A DNA stretch of 64,000 bases from Bryoerythrophyllum caledonicum (Eukaryota; Streptophyta; Bryopsida; Pottiales; Pottiaceae): assembly GCA_963971425.1 (NCBI GenBank), contig OZ020516.1, positions 19,599,332 through 19,663,331 on the forward strand, written 5' to 3'. How positions within the stretch are numbered: the first letter of the stretch is position 1; the number at the start of each line of letters is the position of its first letter. The notes under the pieces were generated by a model. That model saw nothing but the letters and a program-made list of their open reading frames with translations. It did not search any database and had not been told where the DNA came from. Both the position numbers and the translations under genes were made by a program. This document shows positions 32,221 to 42,854 of this stretch, piece after piece.

Positions 32221-32593
32221 TCAAGTTGTTTCATCGGGTGAAACGTGGCTTGAAGACCTTGGACAACAAGAGCAAGTCCAATCCCCGGACGGTAGAATAG
32301 AAAGAGGCGGCATCAAGCAAGCCATATGCCAACCACGCTGGCAATGGTGACAAAGCAACATGGTAACCGCGCCCTTCTTCTCACCACACACAAAAACACT
32401 CAAGGCCGTCTGACACAATAGCCAACTCCGGATGAACAAAGCCATTTACAGGAAAATAACATGAAATACAATTCTTAGATTGCTCCCAACACTCTTGACC
32501 ATCGTTGCCTTCCGGGAATAAGATGCCACTTGAGAACACATCCTTCATGTGAAGAATAGTGGGCCCAGCCTCGACGTCCAACATCGTGGGCGC
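32221..32593 (-). pseudogene. 3' end of pol of element O with PHD finger
   Basis: Minus-strand segments parallel the last ~110 residues of element Y pol: APTMLDVEAGPTILHMKDVF against APTTLDVTAGRIILRVREVK, VHPELAIVSDGLECF against VHPGLSHISAGLRCR, and a C4HC3 finger ending GAVTMLLCHHCQRGWHMACL, then DWTCSCC. One frameshift lies inside the finger between the first and second Cys pairs. The upstream coding sequence resumes at 39372-39394 (YLQRKAPT) beyond the inserted gypsy element. The PHD finger is therefore shared by two clearly diverged elements. Confidence 0.8.
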
Positions 32594-33102
32594 TGATAGA
32601 CGCAAATTATTAATCATGCATATTACTCTTTCACTCATGATCATCGTCTGATTTCGAGATGGTGGATTGATTCTGAGTTCCTACAGATTGTGAATGCTTT
32701 CGTGACCGGTATGCATGCAACTAGGACCACACGGTAATGAAATCTGACTTTATTGTTTAGAGTCTGTGAATCAAAAAGGTCCTAACCGAGCCGATTATAC
32801 CAAGTTATCTCGTGAACTGTGTTGACTCCGAGCCCTGCAGACTGAATGGTTCGGTTTCTCGATGTTGCTGATAAGCTGGGTTCGATGATGAATCCGATGC
32901 TAACTGGTTCTCCCCACTAATCGATCGTCTACTCTAACTGATTATCTACTCTAACTGATCATCTACCTAATTGATTGTCTATCGAGACGATATCGCCAAG
33001 AAACCACAACCTCCAGACTATGCAAGGGACGTATTGATATTCGCCACGTCATTGCATGAGGTCCGAAACAATTGATGACGTGAAATTATTCGTGGTCGTT
33101 CA
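32594..33102 (-). repeat. 3' LTR of the recent gypsy element
   Basis: Starts TGATAGACGC and ends GTGGTCGTTCA on the plus strand; nearly identical to 38863-39371. Confidence 0.92.
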
Positions 33103-35469
33103 TCTCCTCCCCAGTCTCTAGAGCTTCGCAAGCGATTTGAGACTGTTCAGCGCGATTTCGATATAACTTGAGCTTGGAGCCGTTATAAATTTTATGCATG
33201 ATATCGCCCAAAGGTGTTGTCGGCAAGTAAGATCCGTTGTCGAAGCATTTATGTATAACATATGGCCCGTTCCAACGTGGTTTGAACTTCTGGCCGTGCT
33301 GTTTGGCCAACCAACGGTCGAGCATAAGTACGAGGTCACCGCGCCCAAATTTTAAAACAGGCTTTGCAGTGTCATGTCGAGCCTTTCTCCTTAATTGTAT
33401 CTTTTCGTAAGTCTGTAAGACTCGATGACGTGTCTCATCAAGTCTTTCTAACGATAGAATTCTTTTGATCAGCGAATTGGTATCTCCAAGTTGATGCCGG
33501 ACTGCTCTACGAAGAGATGGTAACTCTAGCTCGATTGGCATAATGGCCTCAAAACCGAATGCAAGTTGGAAAGGAATATGACCAGTGGTTGTTTTATGCG
33601 CAGTGCGGTATGCCCACAAGGCCTCCCCGACGTGCAAGTCCCACTCTTTACGTTTGTCAAGCACCACCTTGCTAATTATTCCAATGAGGATTCCATTAGT
33701 TCTTTCAACCAATCCGTTCGCTTGCGGGTAATATGGGCTTGCACGGCGATGTTTCACGGACATCTTGGCAAGCAGTTCAAAGACTAACTCGTTCACGAAA
33801 TGTGTACCTTGATCCGTCACAATTTCCAGTGGGCAACCATAACGACAAATCACTTGATTGAAAATAAAATCCGTAGCTGTCTTTTTATTACATTTCTTGA
33901 CGGGCGCTGCCTCAGACCATTTTGAGAGATAATCCGTAGCTAACAATCAGGTATTCGTTTCGCCTAGCAGTAAGTGGAAGTGGTCCAACAAAGTTGACCC
34001 CCCATTTTTCAAATACACCGGTGGGATATATTGGGCACAACTCTACGTACTGCACGGTCCTCTTTCCATATAATTGGCATTGCGGGTAGCTTCTACAATA
34101 ATTGTTTCTATCGAAGAACATCGTCGGCCAGAAATATCCAGCTTGCAAGACCTTCCTCATTGTGATATCAGTCGCAAAGTGGCCTCCACACACTCCTTCA
34201 TGACATTCTCGCAATATTTCTCCTGTTTCGGAAGGTAACACCGCCTTGCGAAGGATTCCATCTTTCCCGGCTCTGTATAACTCTCCTCCAATTAGTGTAT
34301 ACGGGATGCTTTTGCGTCGTATCTCTCTTCTCTGTCTTGCATTCGCTTCCTCCGGTAAGGTCAAGTCTTCTAGATATGCTTTGATGTGGCGTATCCGAAG
34401 TCAATTTGTTCATTTATGTTGGTCAATACATAACATTCGGCCTCGTCGGACAAAATTCCAATTTCATCTTCTGTATGTTGGCCTAGTTCGAGCACTAAAC
34501 CGGCGTGTGTTGCGCGCGTACCTTTTTCTGTTTTGATTTCGAGGTCGAATGCTTGGAGTACTGCCATCAGTCTTGCTGCTCTTCCTTCCGGGTTGGTTTG
34601 TTGATTAGTTGCTTGAGGCCCTCCGTCTCGCACTGTACCAAGATTGATTGGGAGCTCGACAAAATGTAATGCTTAAATTTCGTGCAAGCGAATAATAAGG
34701 AAATCCCCAGTTTCTCCAAAGGGGTATACCTGCGTTCGTGGAGGTTAAGAAGTCGGCTCGTATAATACACGGGGTGTGCCCTGCCGGAATCGTCGTTCTG
34801 GAGTAAAACCGCAGCAACTGCAACCTCTGAAGCTGAAGGATTTATTATAAATCTTCGATTCCAATCCGGGTTCTTGACTACTGGGTCACTTGCTAGACGA
34901 GCCTTAATGTAGTTAAAGGCGTGCTCTTGTTCTTTGTCCCAAGAAAATTTGTTTGTCTTGCTTATCAGGGAGCTAATTGGCCGCTCGATTCCTACAAGAT
35001 TTGGTATAAATCGATTGTGATATATAGTCGTTCCCCATAGTTTGCCGACTTGTTCTCTGTTGATGGGCGGTGACATCTCCAGAATCTTTTGGACTTTTCC
35101 TGGATCTACTCGCATACCGCCGTTGAAAGCAATGTGTCCTAACATATGACCCTCCTCAAAACCCAATCGGCATTTTTCAGGACTAAGAGAGCAACCATGT
35201 TCGCGCAATCTTTGAAAAGCAGCACGAACCTGTGTAGCATGTTCTATTCTTTTCCCATATACCGCAAAGTCATCCAAATAGACCTTGATGAATTTACCAA
35301 TAAAAGGTCCAAAAATCTTGAGTTGTACGCGCTGAAATGTTCCTCCCGCGTTACAAAGGCCAAACGGCATCCGAAGATAGGCAAAGGTGCCCCATGGGGT
35401 TGTGAAGGTAGTGTATAAAACGTTGTCTGGTGTACACGAATTTGGTGGTAACCAGCATACCCATCGCAA
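33086..35469 (-). pseudogene. pol (RT second half, RNase H, integrase) of the recent gypsy element
   Basis: Read from 35469 leftwards. RT: FAYLRMPFGLCNAGGTFQRV and the intact catalytic YLDD (KVYLDDFAVYG). Connection and RNase H: SEVAVAAVLLQNDDSGR, LEKLGISLLFAC, then a frameshift near 34600 into GRAARLMAVLQAFDLEIKTE. Integrase zinc motif: HEGVCGGHFATDITMRK with CRSYPQCQLYG, where a Tyr-Pro replaces part of the usual CxxC spacing. A second shift occurs near 33930. DDE: ATDYLSKWSEA, IVTDQGTHF and PQANGLVERTNG. C-terminus GRGDLVLMLDRW and KPRWNGPYVI (GPY/F-type). The stop at 33086 is just inside the 3' LTR. The catalytic residues survive, but at least three frame breaks disrupt translation. Confidence 0.88.
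33103..33112 (-). other. Polypurine tract of the recent gypsy element
   Basis: On the element strand GGGGAGGAGA lies directly before the 3' LTR, the plus-strand primer position. Confidence 0.75.
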
Positions 35470-37940
35470 AACGAAAACATCTCGTGACCGGCCACTTCGT
35501 CCAGAAGTTCATCAATATGAGATAAAGGTTGTCTGTCCTTCTTTGTAAACTTATTCAGAGCTTTATAGTTCACGCACAAGCGCCATTTCCCGCCCTTCTT
35601 TGGCACAATTACCACTGGCGAGACCCACTCCGTGTTCTTTACTTCTTTCACGAAGACTCCTTCCAGGAGCCTGTCTAGTTCTGCTCTCAAGACTGTCATC
35701 CGATCTGGGGCCATTCGCTTTTGTCGCGCCCGGACGGGTTTAGCATCGTTGGTCAACTCTATCCAGTGTTTGTCTAATGTAATCAATGGGAGATCGCAGT
35801 GGCGTGAAACAAACAGATCTGCATAATCACATACTATAGCTTCCATCTCAGCTCGTTCTTGAGTTGATAGGATGGGACCTATCTTTATAATTTGAAGGAG
35901 CCCTTGTTGTCTGGTCTGGCTCACATTGGTGTCTTCTAGGTGCTCCATTGAACTAGTGATTACTTGCGGCAAGACTTCTACGGCGTATAGTTCGGCTTCA
36001 GATTCTTCTGACTCTTCGCTTGAGTCGGTTGATGCGTCAGAACTCCAAGCGGATTCATCGGTCTCTCCTGAAGCCCCTTCTTCCGACGACTTCCCAGATG
36101 AGCTGGTATCTGGCTCGGGTATTACTTGTATGTTGACGCGATTAAAGGAGGATCCAATCTTCATGCGACCTCTCCCCCAATCATTTACAGCTCTTACTTG
36201 TCGAAGCGAGGGCCTTCCCAATATCATAGGATAACCTCCCTTTCCGGTAGAGATATCCAAGACGTGGAAATCTAATTTTACTGTTACACCATTAACAGTG
36301 ATGGGTAGTTGACTGAGCAGACCTGTGGATCGAACGCACCTTTGATCTGCCACTTTTAAGCGTATCGTTGATGATTTGTCAGGAGTTAGACCTGCGTCGC
36401 TCATAAACCATGTAGACATTACGTTTACAGCAGCTCCTCCGTCGATGAGGCACCCACCTACTTCTCTACCGTTGACTGTTGCTTCAACCTGTGGTGACTT
36501 CAAGTCGTTTTTGGCTCTATTCGTTAAATTCACTTCTGCCACAGGTTTTGGTCGTCGAGTGTTGACGCCTTGACGAAGTTCTCTTCGTAATGAAGAGCAT
36601 CTGGCAATCAACTGTCCCACAGTGATGTTCGCATTTTGGCGCCCCAAATCTTGCAAAATTGAGTATTCTTGTTGTCGGCGACTGAGCAACAAGTCGTTGA
36701 TACCTATGTGCCTTCGAGTTCTACAAGTCATGTCTTTCTTCTCTAACTTAGAACGCTTTGATTTATGCTTTTCTGATGAGTCATGATCCTTCGGGGGTCG
36801 GCCTCTCTTGGCTGCCATAATCTCTAGCTCCTCTTCCAATACGCGCGAGCTTTTCGCTACCTGTAGCAAATTGACTTCTGCCAACTTCGCCGATGGTTGA
36901 ATTGAGATTTTCTCTAAGTCAGGGCAATCGCTCTTGTAGTGTCCCTTTCTACCGCATCCATGGCAAGTGATGAATTGTACCGAACGATTGAGATTCTGTC
37001 GATTCTCCGTGATAGGACTTTCAGCGCGTGAGTTGTTTTGCCCTTGTAGAAGAAATAATTTCAGATCTCGCATATCGGAGATAAGTTGGCTTATCTCTGG
37101 ATCTTTTGCACTGGTGTCGGTTTTAACTTCAGAGATGGATGGCACAGTCTGCATTAGGCGGGTGACTACGGGAGTCATTGCTGCGGCTATCACCTGCGGC
37201 TGCGCTATACTTTGTAAGTTTAACTCTTTATTTTGCGCGAGTGAGAGAGCGGCTTCGAAAGAGCCAGGCTCTTTCCAGGCTACGATTTCTTGGATCGCTA
37301 GTTTAAGTCCACCCACAAAACTTCTCAATGCAAGCGCGTTTATGGTGCTTAAGCTGGCTGCGTTGTCTTCTTCGCCAATGTTTACGACTCCACGCAAGCT
37401 TCTCTGGATGCATGCTTGTATTTCTCTCACACGTTCGCTAAATTGTCGAACACTTTCTTCTGTGCCTTGTTTTATTAGGCTCAGTGACCCCAGGAGCGTT
37501 TGATAAGATTCTCTTTCTTGAAACTCTGTGATTAATGTTGTAGTCTAATTCAGCCATGACGTTTTGGTAGAAGGTGGTTGTCTATCGTACCAGTAAGATG
37601 CGGTGTCGTCCAGGTGTATCGGCAAAAGCTCCAACCAGCTCTCCTCCGTTCGGTCACCGTTCGCCATGCATGCCCGCTTATACTGTTTGATGAAACGTTC
37701 AGGGTCGTCTCCTTCCCTCCCAGTAAATACCGGAATTGACACCATGTTTACCGTGAATGGTCTTCTTTTTAGTATTAATCCTTCAGGTTTATCGTCGAAA
37801 TTGTTACAGGCTTGTATTAGTTTTCTTTCTTGTTGATCTAACAAACATGTCCACAAGGTTTCTTCAAAGTACGTGGTCAAAGATTCTTCCCTTTCTGAAT
37901 TGAAACTATTGTGCATATGTACTGATTCTGTGAAGATCAA
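35430..37940 (-). pseudogene. gag, protease and RT first half of the recent gypsy element
   Basis: gag starts near 37940 (FTGREGDDPERFIKQYKRAC is a typical capsid start). A single in-frame TAG at 37543-37545 interrupts it; the same frame then stays open from 37430 to past 35460. Zinc knuckle CHGCGRKGHYKSDC. Protease CLIDGGAAVNVMS, where the usual DSG/DTG triad is DGG. An acidic Ser/Asp/Glu-rich spacer follows. RT begins VIVPKKGGKWRLCVNYKALN and CDGYAGYHQIRV; then a 1-2 nt shift near 35440 moves it into the frame of the next segment. Confidence 0.85.
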
Positions 37941-38038
37941 TATGATGTGTGGAAAAGTTTGTTAACTGTATAGAAAAGCACGCCAAGTGTGTAGAAAAGT
38001 CTGCTAAGTATGGCATGTCATAACGTCTATTTGGAGCT

Positions 38039-38709
38039 TTACTTCTTGGCCGCAGTGTCAACAGCTTGATTCAACTCACGTGGGATATGAAACACTTTTA
38101 TGGTTTCAAATTGTTCTTTTAGTTGTATGGCTGCTTCGTAATATGGTATTAAATTGGTTGATCTTACCTCCCAATCTCCAGAAATCTGTCTGTAGACAAG
38201 TTTTGAGTCGCCAAGTACCAACAAATTTGAATTTTCTTGCGCTTCGCTATTTCCAGCCTGGTGATTAGAGTTGCGTATTCTACTTGGTTGCAGGTTAAAC
38301 CTTGACCAAGGTCTTGGTGAAAGGTTTCCCTCTTGCCTTCCGGACTTTCCAAAATTACTCCGGCGCCTGATCCTGAACTTCGGGAACACAAGCCATCAAA
38401 GTTAAGTTTCCAGGTCTCCATCTTCGCCAATCTGGGAGACTTTGAATTTTTCCATAAACTCGGACTCGATTTCCACGTAGCACTCTCCCGATCGTATGCT
38501 ACCTCTCTGCAAATCTGATTAAATGAAAGTTCTTGAACTGTTGACCATTCTTGCGATAATTCATTTCGTCGCAGATTTTCTAACTGGTGATGAATTGGGT
38601 TTATATTTTGTTGTCGACAGCGAAAACGGGCGTCGGATTCTTCCACATACTTGATAAAATAAATCAATTCTGAAATATTATGAGGAGATACCGAGTACTT
38701 ATGTACCAT
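38039..38709 (-). pseudogene. Extra RNase H-like ORF upstream of gag in the recent gypsy element
   Basis: Two overlapping frames joined by one shift near 38250 give a plant/archaeal-type RNase H fold. WKLNFDGLCSRSSGSGAGVI supplies the first D (usual motif NFDGA). QVEYATLITRLEIAKR supplies the E (usual NxAEYxAL, here VEY). LLVLGDSKLVYRQISGDWEV supplies the second D. IPRELNQAVDTAAKK supplies the last D (usual RxxNxxADxLA). An additional RNase H of this type marks Tat-lineage gypsy elements, where it follows the RT-RNase H. Here it lies between the 5' LTR and gag. Confidence 0.75.
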
Positions 38710-38840
38710 CTTAATACAAATCGCTGGTTCCCGCCCATGTTCTGAAGGATTCTATACCTCTGACAGGTGGTTTCTATCCTCGCTATTCTGCTAAAGTATC
38801 AATATTTAATCGGCTCTCACCATTTCGACAAGTCTCAGAA

Positions 38841-38859
38841 GGTCTCGGCAACGGAACCA
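38841..38859 (-). other. tRNA primer-binding site of the recent gypsy element
   Basis: Three bases inside the 5' LTR the element strand reads TGGTTCCGTTGCCGAGACC, complementary to a tRNA 3' end finishing in AACGGAACCA. It resembles, imperfectly, the plant tRNA-Asp site (TGGCGCCGTTGCCGGGG, recalled). Confidence 0.7.
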
Positions 38860-38862
38860 AGA

Positions 38863-39371
38863 TGATAGACGCAAATTATTAATCATGCATATTACTGTTT
38901 CACTCATGATCATCGTCTGATTTCGAGATGGTGGATTGATTCTGAGTTCCTACAGACTGTGAATGCTTTCGTGACCGGTATGCATGCAACTGGGACCACA
39001 CGGTAATGAAATCTGACTTTATTGTTTAGAGTCTGTGAATCAAAAAGGTCCTAACCGAGCCGATTATACCAAGTTATCTCGTGAACTGTGTTGACTCCGA
39101 GCCCTGCAGACTGAATGGTTCGGTTTCTCGATGTTGCTGATAAGCTGGGTTCGATGATGAATCCGATGCTAACTGGTTCTCCCCACTAATCGATCGTCTA
39201 CTCTAACTGATTATCTACTCTAACTGATCATCTACCTAATTGATTGTCTATCGAGACGATATCGCCAAGAAACCACAACCTCCAGACTATGCAAGGGACG
39301 TATTGATATTCGCCACGTCATTGCATGAGGTCCGAAACAATTGATGACGTGAAATTATTCGTGGTCGTTCA
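38863..39371 (-). repeat. 5' LTR of the recent gypsy element
   Basis: 509 bp; see the 3' LTR. Followed by the target duplication GCGC and 20 bp of element O pol. Confidence 0.92.
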
Positions 39372-39394
39372 GCGCCTTGCGCTGTAGATAAATG

Positions 39395-40101
39395 TAATCC
39401 TTTGTCGAGAAACATTGCAGCTGAGGTCGGTAGGCACCGCTACGAATACACCATCTTCAAGATGAGCGGTATTTCACACCAGGAGGAGCCGATCACTTTA
39501 TTTGAAGACAATGCAGCTTGTATTGAACAGGTTTCTTCTGGATTTATTAAGGCCGACCGTGTCAAGCATATCAGCCCTCATCTATTCAGTTACACACAAG
39601 ATCTAATCGAAACACGGCAAATTCAAGCAAAGAAGATTGCTTCAGCAGAAAATATTGCGGACGTACTTACGAAGGCTCTACCCGCACATCAACACCGCAA
39701 GCTGATCAAAGCAGCTGGCATGCGGACCCTCACGGAGTTAGCAAGCGAATAAAGATTTTACTCTTTTTCTGCATTTTTACCGCAGTTTTTTAACGAGAAA
39801 ATCATTTATTCGAGGAGGAGTGTTGAGATAGCCTAAAATAGCCTAGCTACTCTTACTTAAACTCCCGGGTCCACTGTAGTTAGGCGGTATTTATGAGACT
39901 TACCTACCTAATTAGGGTAGGTAAGTAAACTTACCTACCTAATTATGGCAGTCTTGATTACATCGCCCACTACTGAATTAGGTGGCTGATTGGCTATTAA
40001 TGCCACCTAACCACCTCTTAAGTATATAAGAGCTGACCTCACCGGGTCAGAGCTCTCTTTCATGTGGACATGGTGGTGTTGTATATTGTCCTCTCCTAAC
40101 A
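39395..40101 (+). mobile_element. Truncated Ty1/copia element: RNase H C-terminus and 3' LTR
   Basis: Open frame 39402-39752 ends a copia polyprotein: ITLFEDNAACIEQVSSGFIK, DRVKHISPHLFSYTQDL and IADVLTKALPAHQHRKL are the classic RNase H tail motifs. A purine tract (GAGGAGGAG, 39812-39820) leads into an LTR of 281 bp, 39821-40101, with termini TGTTGAG...CCTAACA. Everything upstream of the RNase H is missing and the fragment abuts element O pol near 39395. A deletion joining copia to O is the simplest explanation. Confidence 0.88.
39821..40101 (+). repeat. 3' LTR of the copia fragment
   Basis: Begins TGTTGAGATAG after a purine tract and ends TCCTAACA, so TGTT/AACA form the inverted ends. Contains the inverted words TTACCTACCTAATTA(GGG/TGG). 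Confidence 0.8.
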
Positions 40102-40148
40102 GTTTTGAAGGGCAGAGGATGATTTTCTTGTGGATGGAAAGTTTGAAG

Positions 40149-41355
40149 TCAAAAAATATGACTACATACAAATAACTGCGGCACGACTACGGCATGACTC
40201 AAAGACAACTGCGCCTGTTTTACGACTGCAGCAATTGTATACAAGTTATGCCATGTCACATATGACTGTTTTGCAATTGTGAAGTGGCAGTCGTAAAAAC
40301 ACCAGATTCTACTAGTGTTGTGCATCCGCCAACAAGTTGTAGGAAGCTTCTTAGGCTTGGGAGCCTCCAAGAGTGACATGACCAAATCCGAGGCCTTGCT
40401 AACGTGGAGCGCCTTATCGAGCGCTTCCACCTAAGCGAACGTCTGCGCCAAAGTCGCGTTCCTATAATACCGGAAAAGAAGATGCGGACCAATCAACTCC
40501 ACCATCCACTTATCTAGCTTGAAGATGAAGATCTTCACTAACTACTGTTCCGTGAACACATCACCAACCTCCGCTGACAATCGTGTCAACCTTTTAAACA
40601 TAGTGCGTGGGATATCCTCCTTCTTCCGACGGAAATTTTGGATGCGCTACATGTCATCGCGCCTGAACCCCCGTACTTTACCTCCAGATGTATCATGAAT
40701 TGTGCTAGTTGATCAAAGGTTGGCGGATTGCCAAACGCGACCATTGCCGCACATGTGGCTACGGCCAAATAGGACATGGCCCCTATGCTAGCTTGTTTGC
40801 CCACAATGGCAACACCCTTGCCCCTAAAGTCCTCACCGAGAAAACTCTCTTCCACCTAGGGCTCCTTAGTGGAAGTCGAGAGTTGGGCAACCACACTCTC
40901 TTTGAACGTTGTCAGTGACTCTACACACTGGCACGAGTACTCCTCAACGGGGCGCAACTCTGCATTGTGCTGCGTGGTCCACCTCTCGCATGTTTGAAAG
41001 TCCTCCAGTTCCAAATGTTGGGACAACAACTCGAACGGGTACCAATCATTAAATGATGGCGTCTGTTGGCGCTTCTCTTTCATCCAAGTCTGGAATCGAA
41101 GCCGCCAATTGGACAGGGAGATGCCCTGAGCTTGTCCTGAGAACATGTCTCGCACAAGATGATGGAGATTGTCCTCCATGCCGTTAAATGTGCCCATATT
41201 CCACACTCAAAGCCTACAGTGGTATCCAACGCCAAAACATACTCAAAAGCCTCTTTGATATCCGACCCTGATCCAAAGTTTGCAGTGGAAGCACTCTTCG
41301 GGTCGTCTGATGAGGAAGAGCAATAATACCGACTTTGGTTACTCACCATATACAA
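40149..41355 (-). pseudogene. gag remnant of element O
   Basis: Minus-strand pieces in three frames align in order with element Y gag. LRFQTWMKEKRQQTPSFNDW parallels the DDFKREFTMWCELQ region; SEVGDVFTEQ-like and FKLDKWMVELIGPHLLF segments parallel EQQAVQHWYSIMDKELKTL. The tail is EALDKALHVSKASDLVMSLL. Zinc knuckles and protease are lost. The similarity is at family level only and rests on order and spacing. Confidence 0.55.
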
Positions 41356-42492
41356 AAACCATCTCCGAATCTATCTACAAGTACTATCTAAAGAATAAGG
41401 GTATAAATGGGCAACCTGCACCTGCAAAATCACCAAACTTTGTAGTTCACTGGCCATCACCTTATGCTAACACATGTCCAACCACAAACCCCCACATAGA
41501 AAGGTCTTGCCGGCCATCAACCCAACTTCACCCCTACGATACAGTATCACAGATTGACACAACAAGAAATGAGGCCACCTAAAAATACCGACATCAAATC
41601 CGCAACACGGGGGAGGTATCGCACAAGAATCCAAAAATCAAAACCAGATCTTCTTCCCAAGAACATAAAAGCGGTAAATGAATATGACCAGAGCCACCGG
41701 CACACGCCTGTAGTGAATTGTCACTAGCTCCAAATCTTGCAACAGTACAAGGGAAACAACTAAAGGTATCCTTTCCAAAGTCTAAAACTAAGGAGGTAGC
41801 GAGCTAATGCAGTTGCAGTGTTTACAAATACAAGTCTGTTCAATAAAAATCACACAATAGATGACAAACGCGCTCAAAACCAATCCAATTACAAAATTGA
41901 ATTACTGGTGAAATGCCTTAAATATATGCGCATATTTCATTCAAAGCCGAGTTAAATTGCCCTAGTTACATACCTCCATTGCTTAAACTCTAATTTTTTT
42001 TAACAACCCACAAAAATGTGGTTTTGGATAAACTTTTTCAACTAAATTTTTTTCTTCTTGCCAGATTGAAACCCCCATGGAGAGCTCAAATCCGAAGTTG
42101 GAATTAAAAAAAAAACATTTTGGGAGATATTAACTTGCAGTCAAGGGAATTCTGCCCAAATTATAGTTTCATCCATAGTGGATGAAAATTTCCTGCAATG
42201 GATGAATTTGCAAAGAAAGGATAAAAGCTAACTGCGGATGAAATTTTGATGCGGATGATAATTGCAGAGTGGATGAAAAATCGCAAATAAGGTCGAGCAA
42301 CTGTAATTCTTCTTCCAATTCTTGCGTTGCTCGCATCTTGTTCAAAAATTGTTCGATTTGGGCGCCATTTGTTGCATTGGCTCCATCTTGATGCGCTGTA
42401 CAACATCAATCTAAGCACCTAAATTTTTTTAAACTCACACAAGCTCAAATTCAAGATCTAAAGAGAGGAATGTGGGAGGGTCTTTGTCAAGT
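41356..42492 (-). other. 5' leader of element O
   Basis: No ORF with recognised motifs. It ends at A1 with the element-strand word CTTGACAAAGA, equivalent to the start of the element Y leader. The GGGTATC array of Y is not present here. Confidence 0.45.
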
Positions 42493-42850
42493 GAATAACT
42501 AGTAAATCACAAGAGTAGTCAAGTATCTCGCACTCCACAAAGGAAGATTCAACAAGTGCAAGTAGTGTAAGAGAATGCGGAGCCTTTACCAATTATAAAC
42601 AATCACTTACAAACAAAGGTGATCACTAAATACTTTTGAACTCACTCACAAATCTTGAAATGACAAAGACGTCAAGCCAAGGACGTGTGTAGCGCTATAC
42701 GCACACACAGACAATCCTAAGTGGATGGAAATCATCCAGAGATGAATATAATGCACCGCCGTACGTCCTTAAACCCGTAGATTAGTAACAGACTAATCTA
42801 CGCTAAAACACTACGATGCAGAGAGACCCTCAACGCCACGTCACGTAACC
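42493..42850 (-). repeat. A1 terminal repeat of element O
   Basis: Matches A2 (31444-31800) and the third relative's repeat at 1627-1954. Its outer end has drifted (GTAACC instead of a ...ACA end). No B sequence adjoins it. Confidence 0.75.
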
Positions 42851-42854
42851 AACA

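Larger units (their letters stand above)
32594..39371 (-). mobile_element. Recent Ty3/gypsy element with conventional LTRs, nested in element O
   Basis: 6,778 bp flanked by a 4-bp duplication GCGC (32590-32593 and 39372-39375). Two 509-bp LTRs (32594-33102, 38863-39371) differ at only three positions that I saw (~99.4%). Primer-binding site, polypurine tract, gag, protease, RT, RNase H, integrase and an extra RNase H-like ORF are present, but frames are interrupted. Despite its youth it is not autonomous as written, so it may have been copied in trans. Confidence 0.92.
31339..42850 (-). mobile_element. Element O: old PHD-finger gypsy element with the same split terminal repeats as Y, inserted in the LINE
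   Basis: Minus-strand element whose borders are set by the LINE reading frame: excision of 31339-42850 plus one 4-bp target copy (AAAA 31335-31338, AACA 42851-42854, one difference) restores SIALA-NTIYKLF of the LINE RT. In element orientation it shows A1 (42850-42493), leader, gag remnant (41355-40149), then a deletion with a copia fragment, the last part of pol with PHD finger (39394-39372 plus 32593-32221), B1 (31907-31803), gc, A2 (31800-31444) and B2 (31443-31339). B1 and B2 differ at roughly one base in ten, so O is clearly older than Y. It is interrupted by the recent gypsy element at 32594-39371. The methyltransferase region is missing, so its former presence cannot be judged. Confidence 0.8.
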
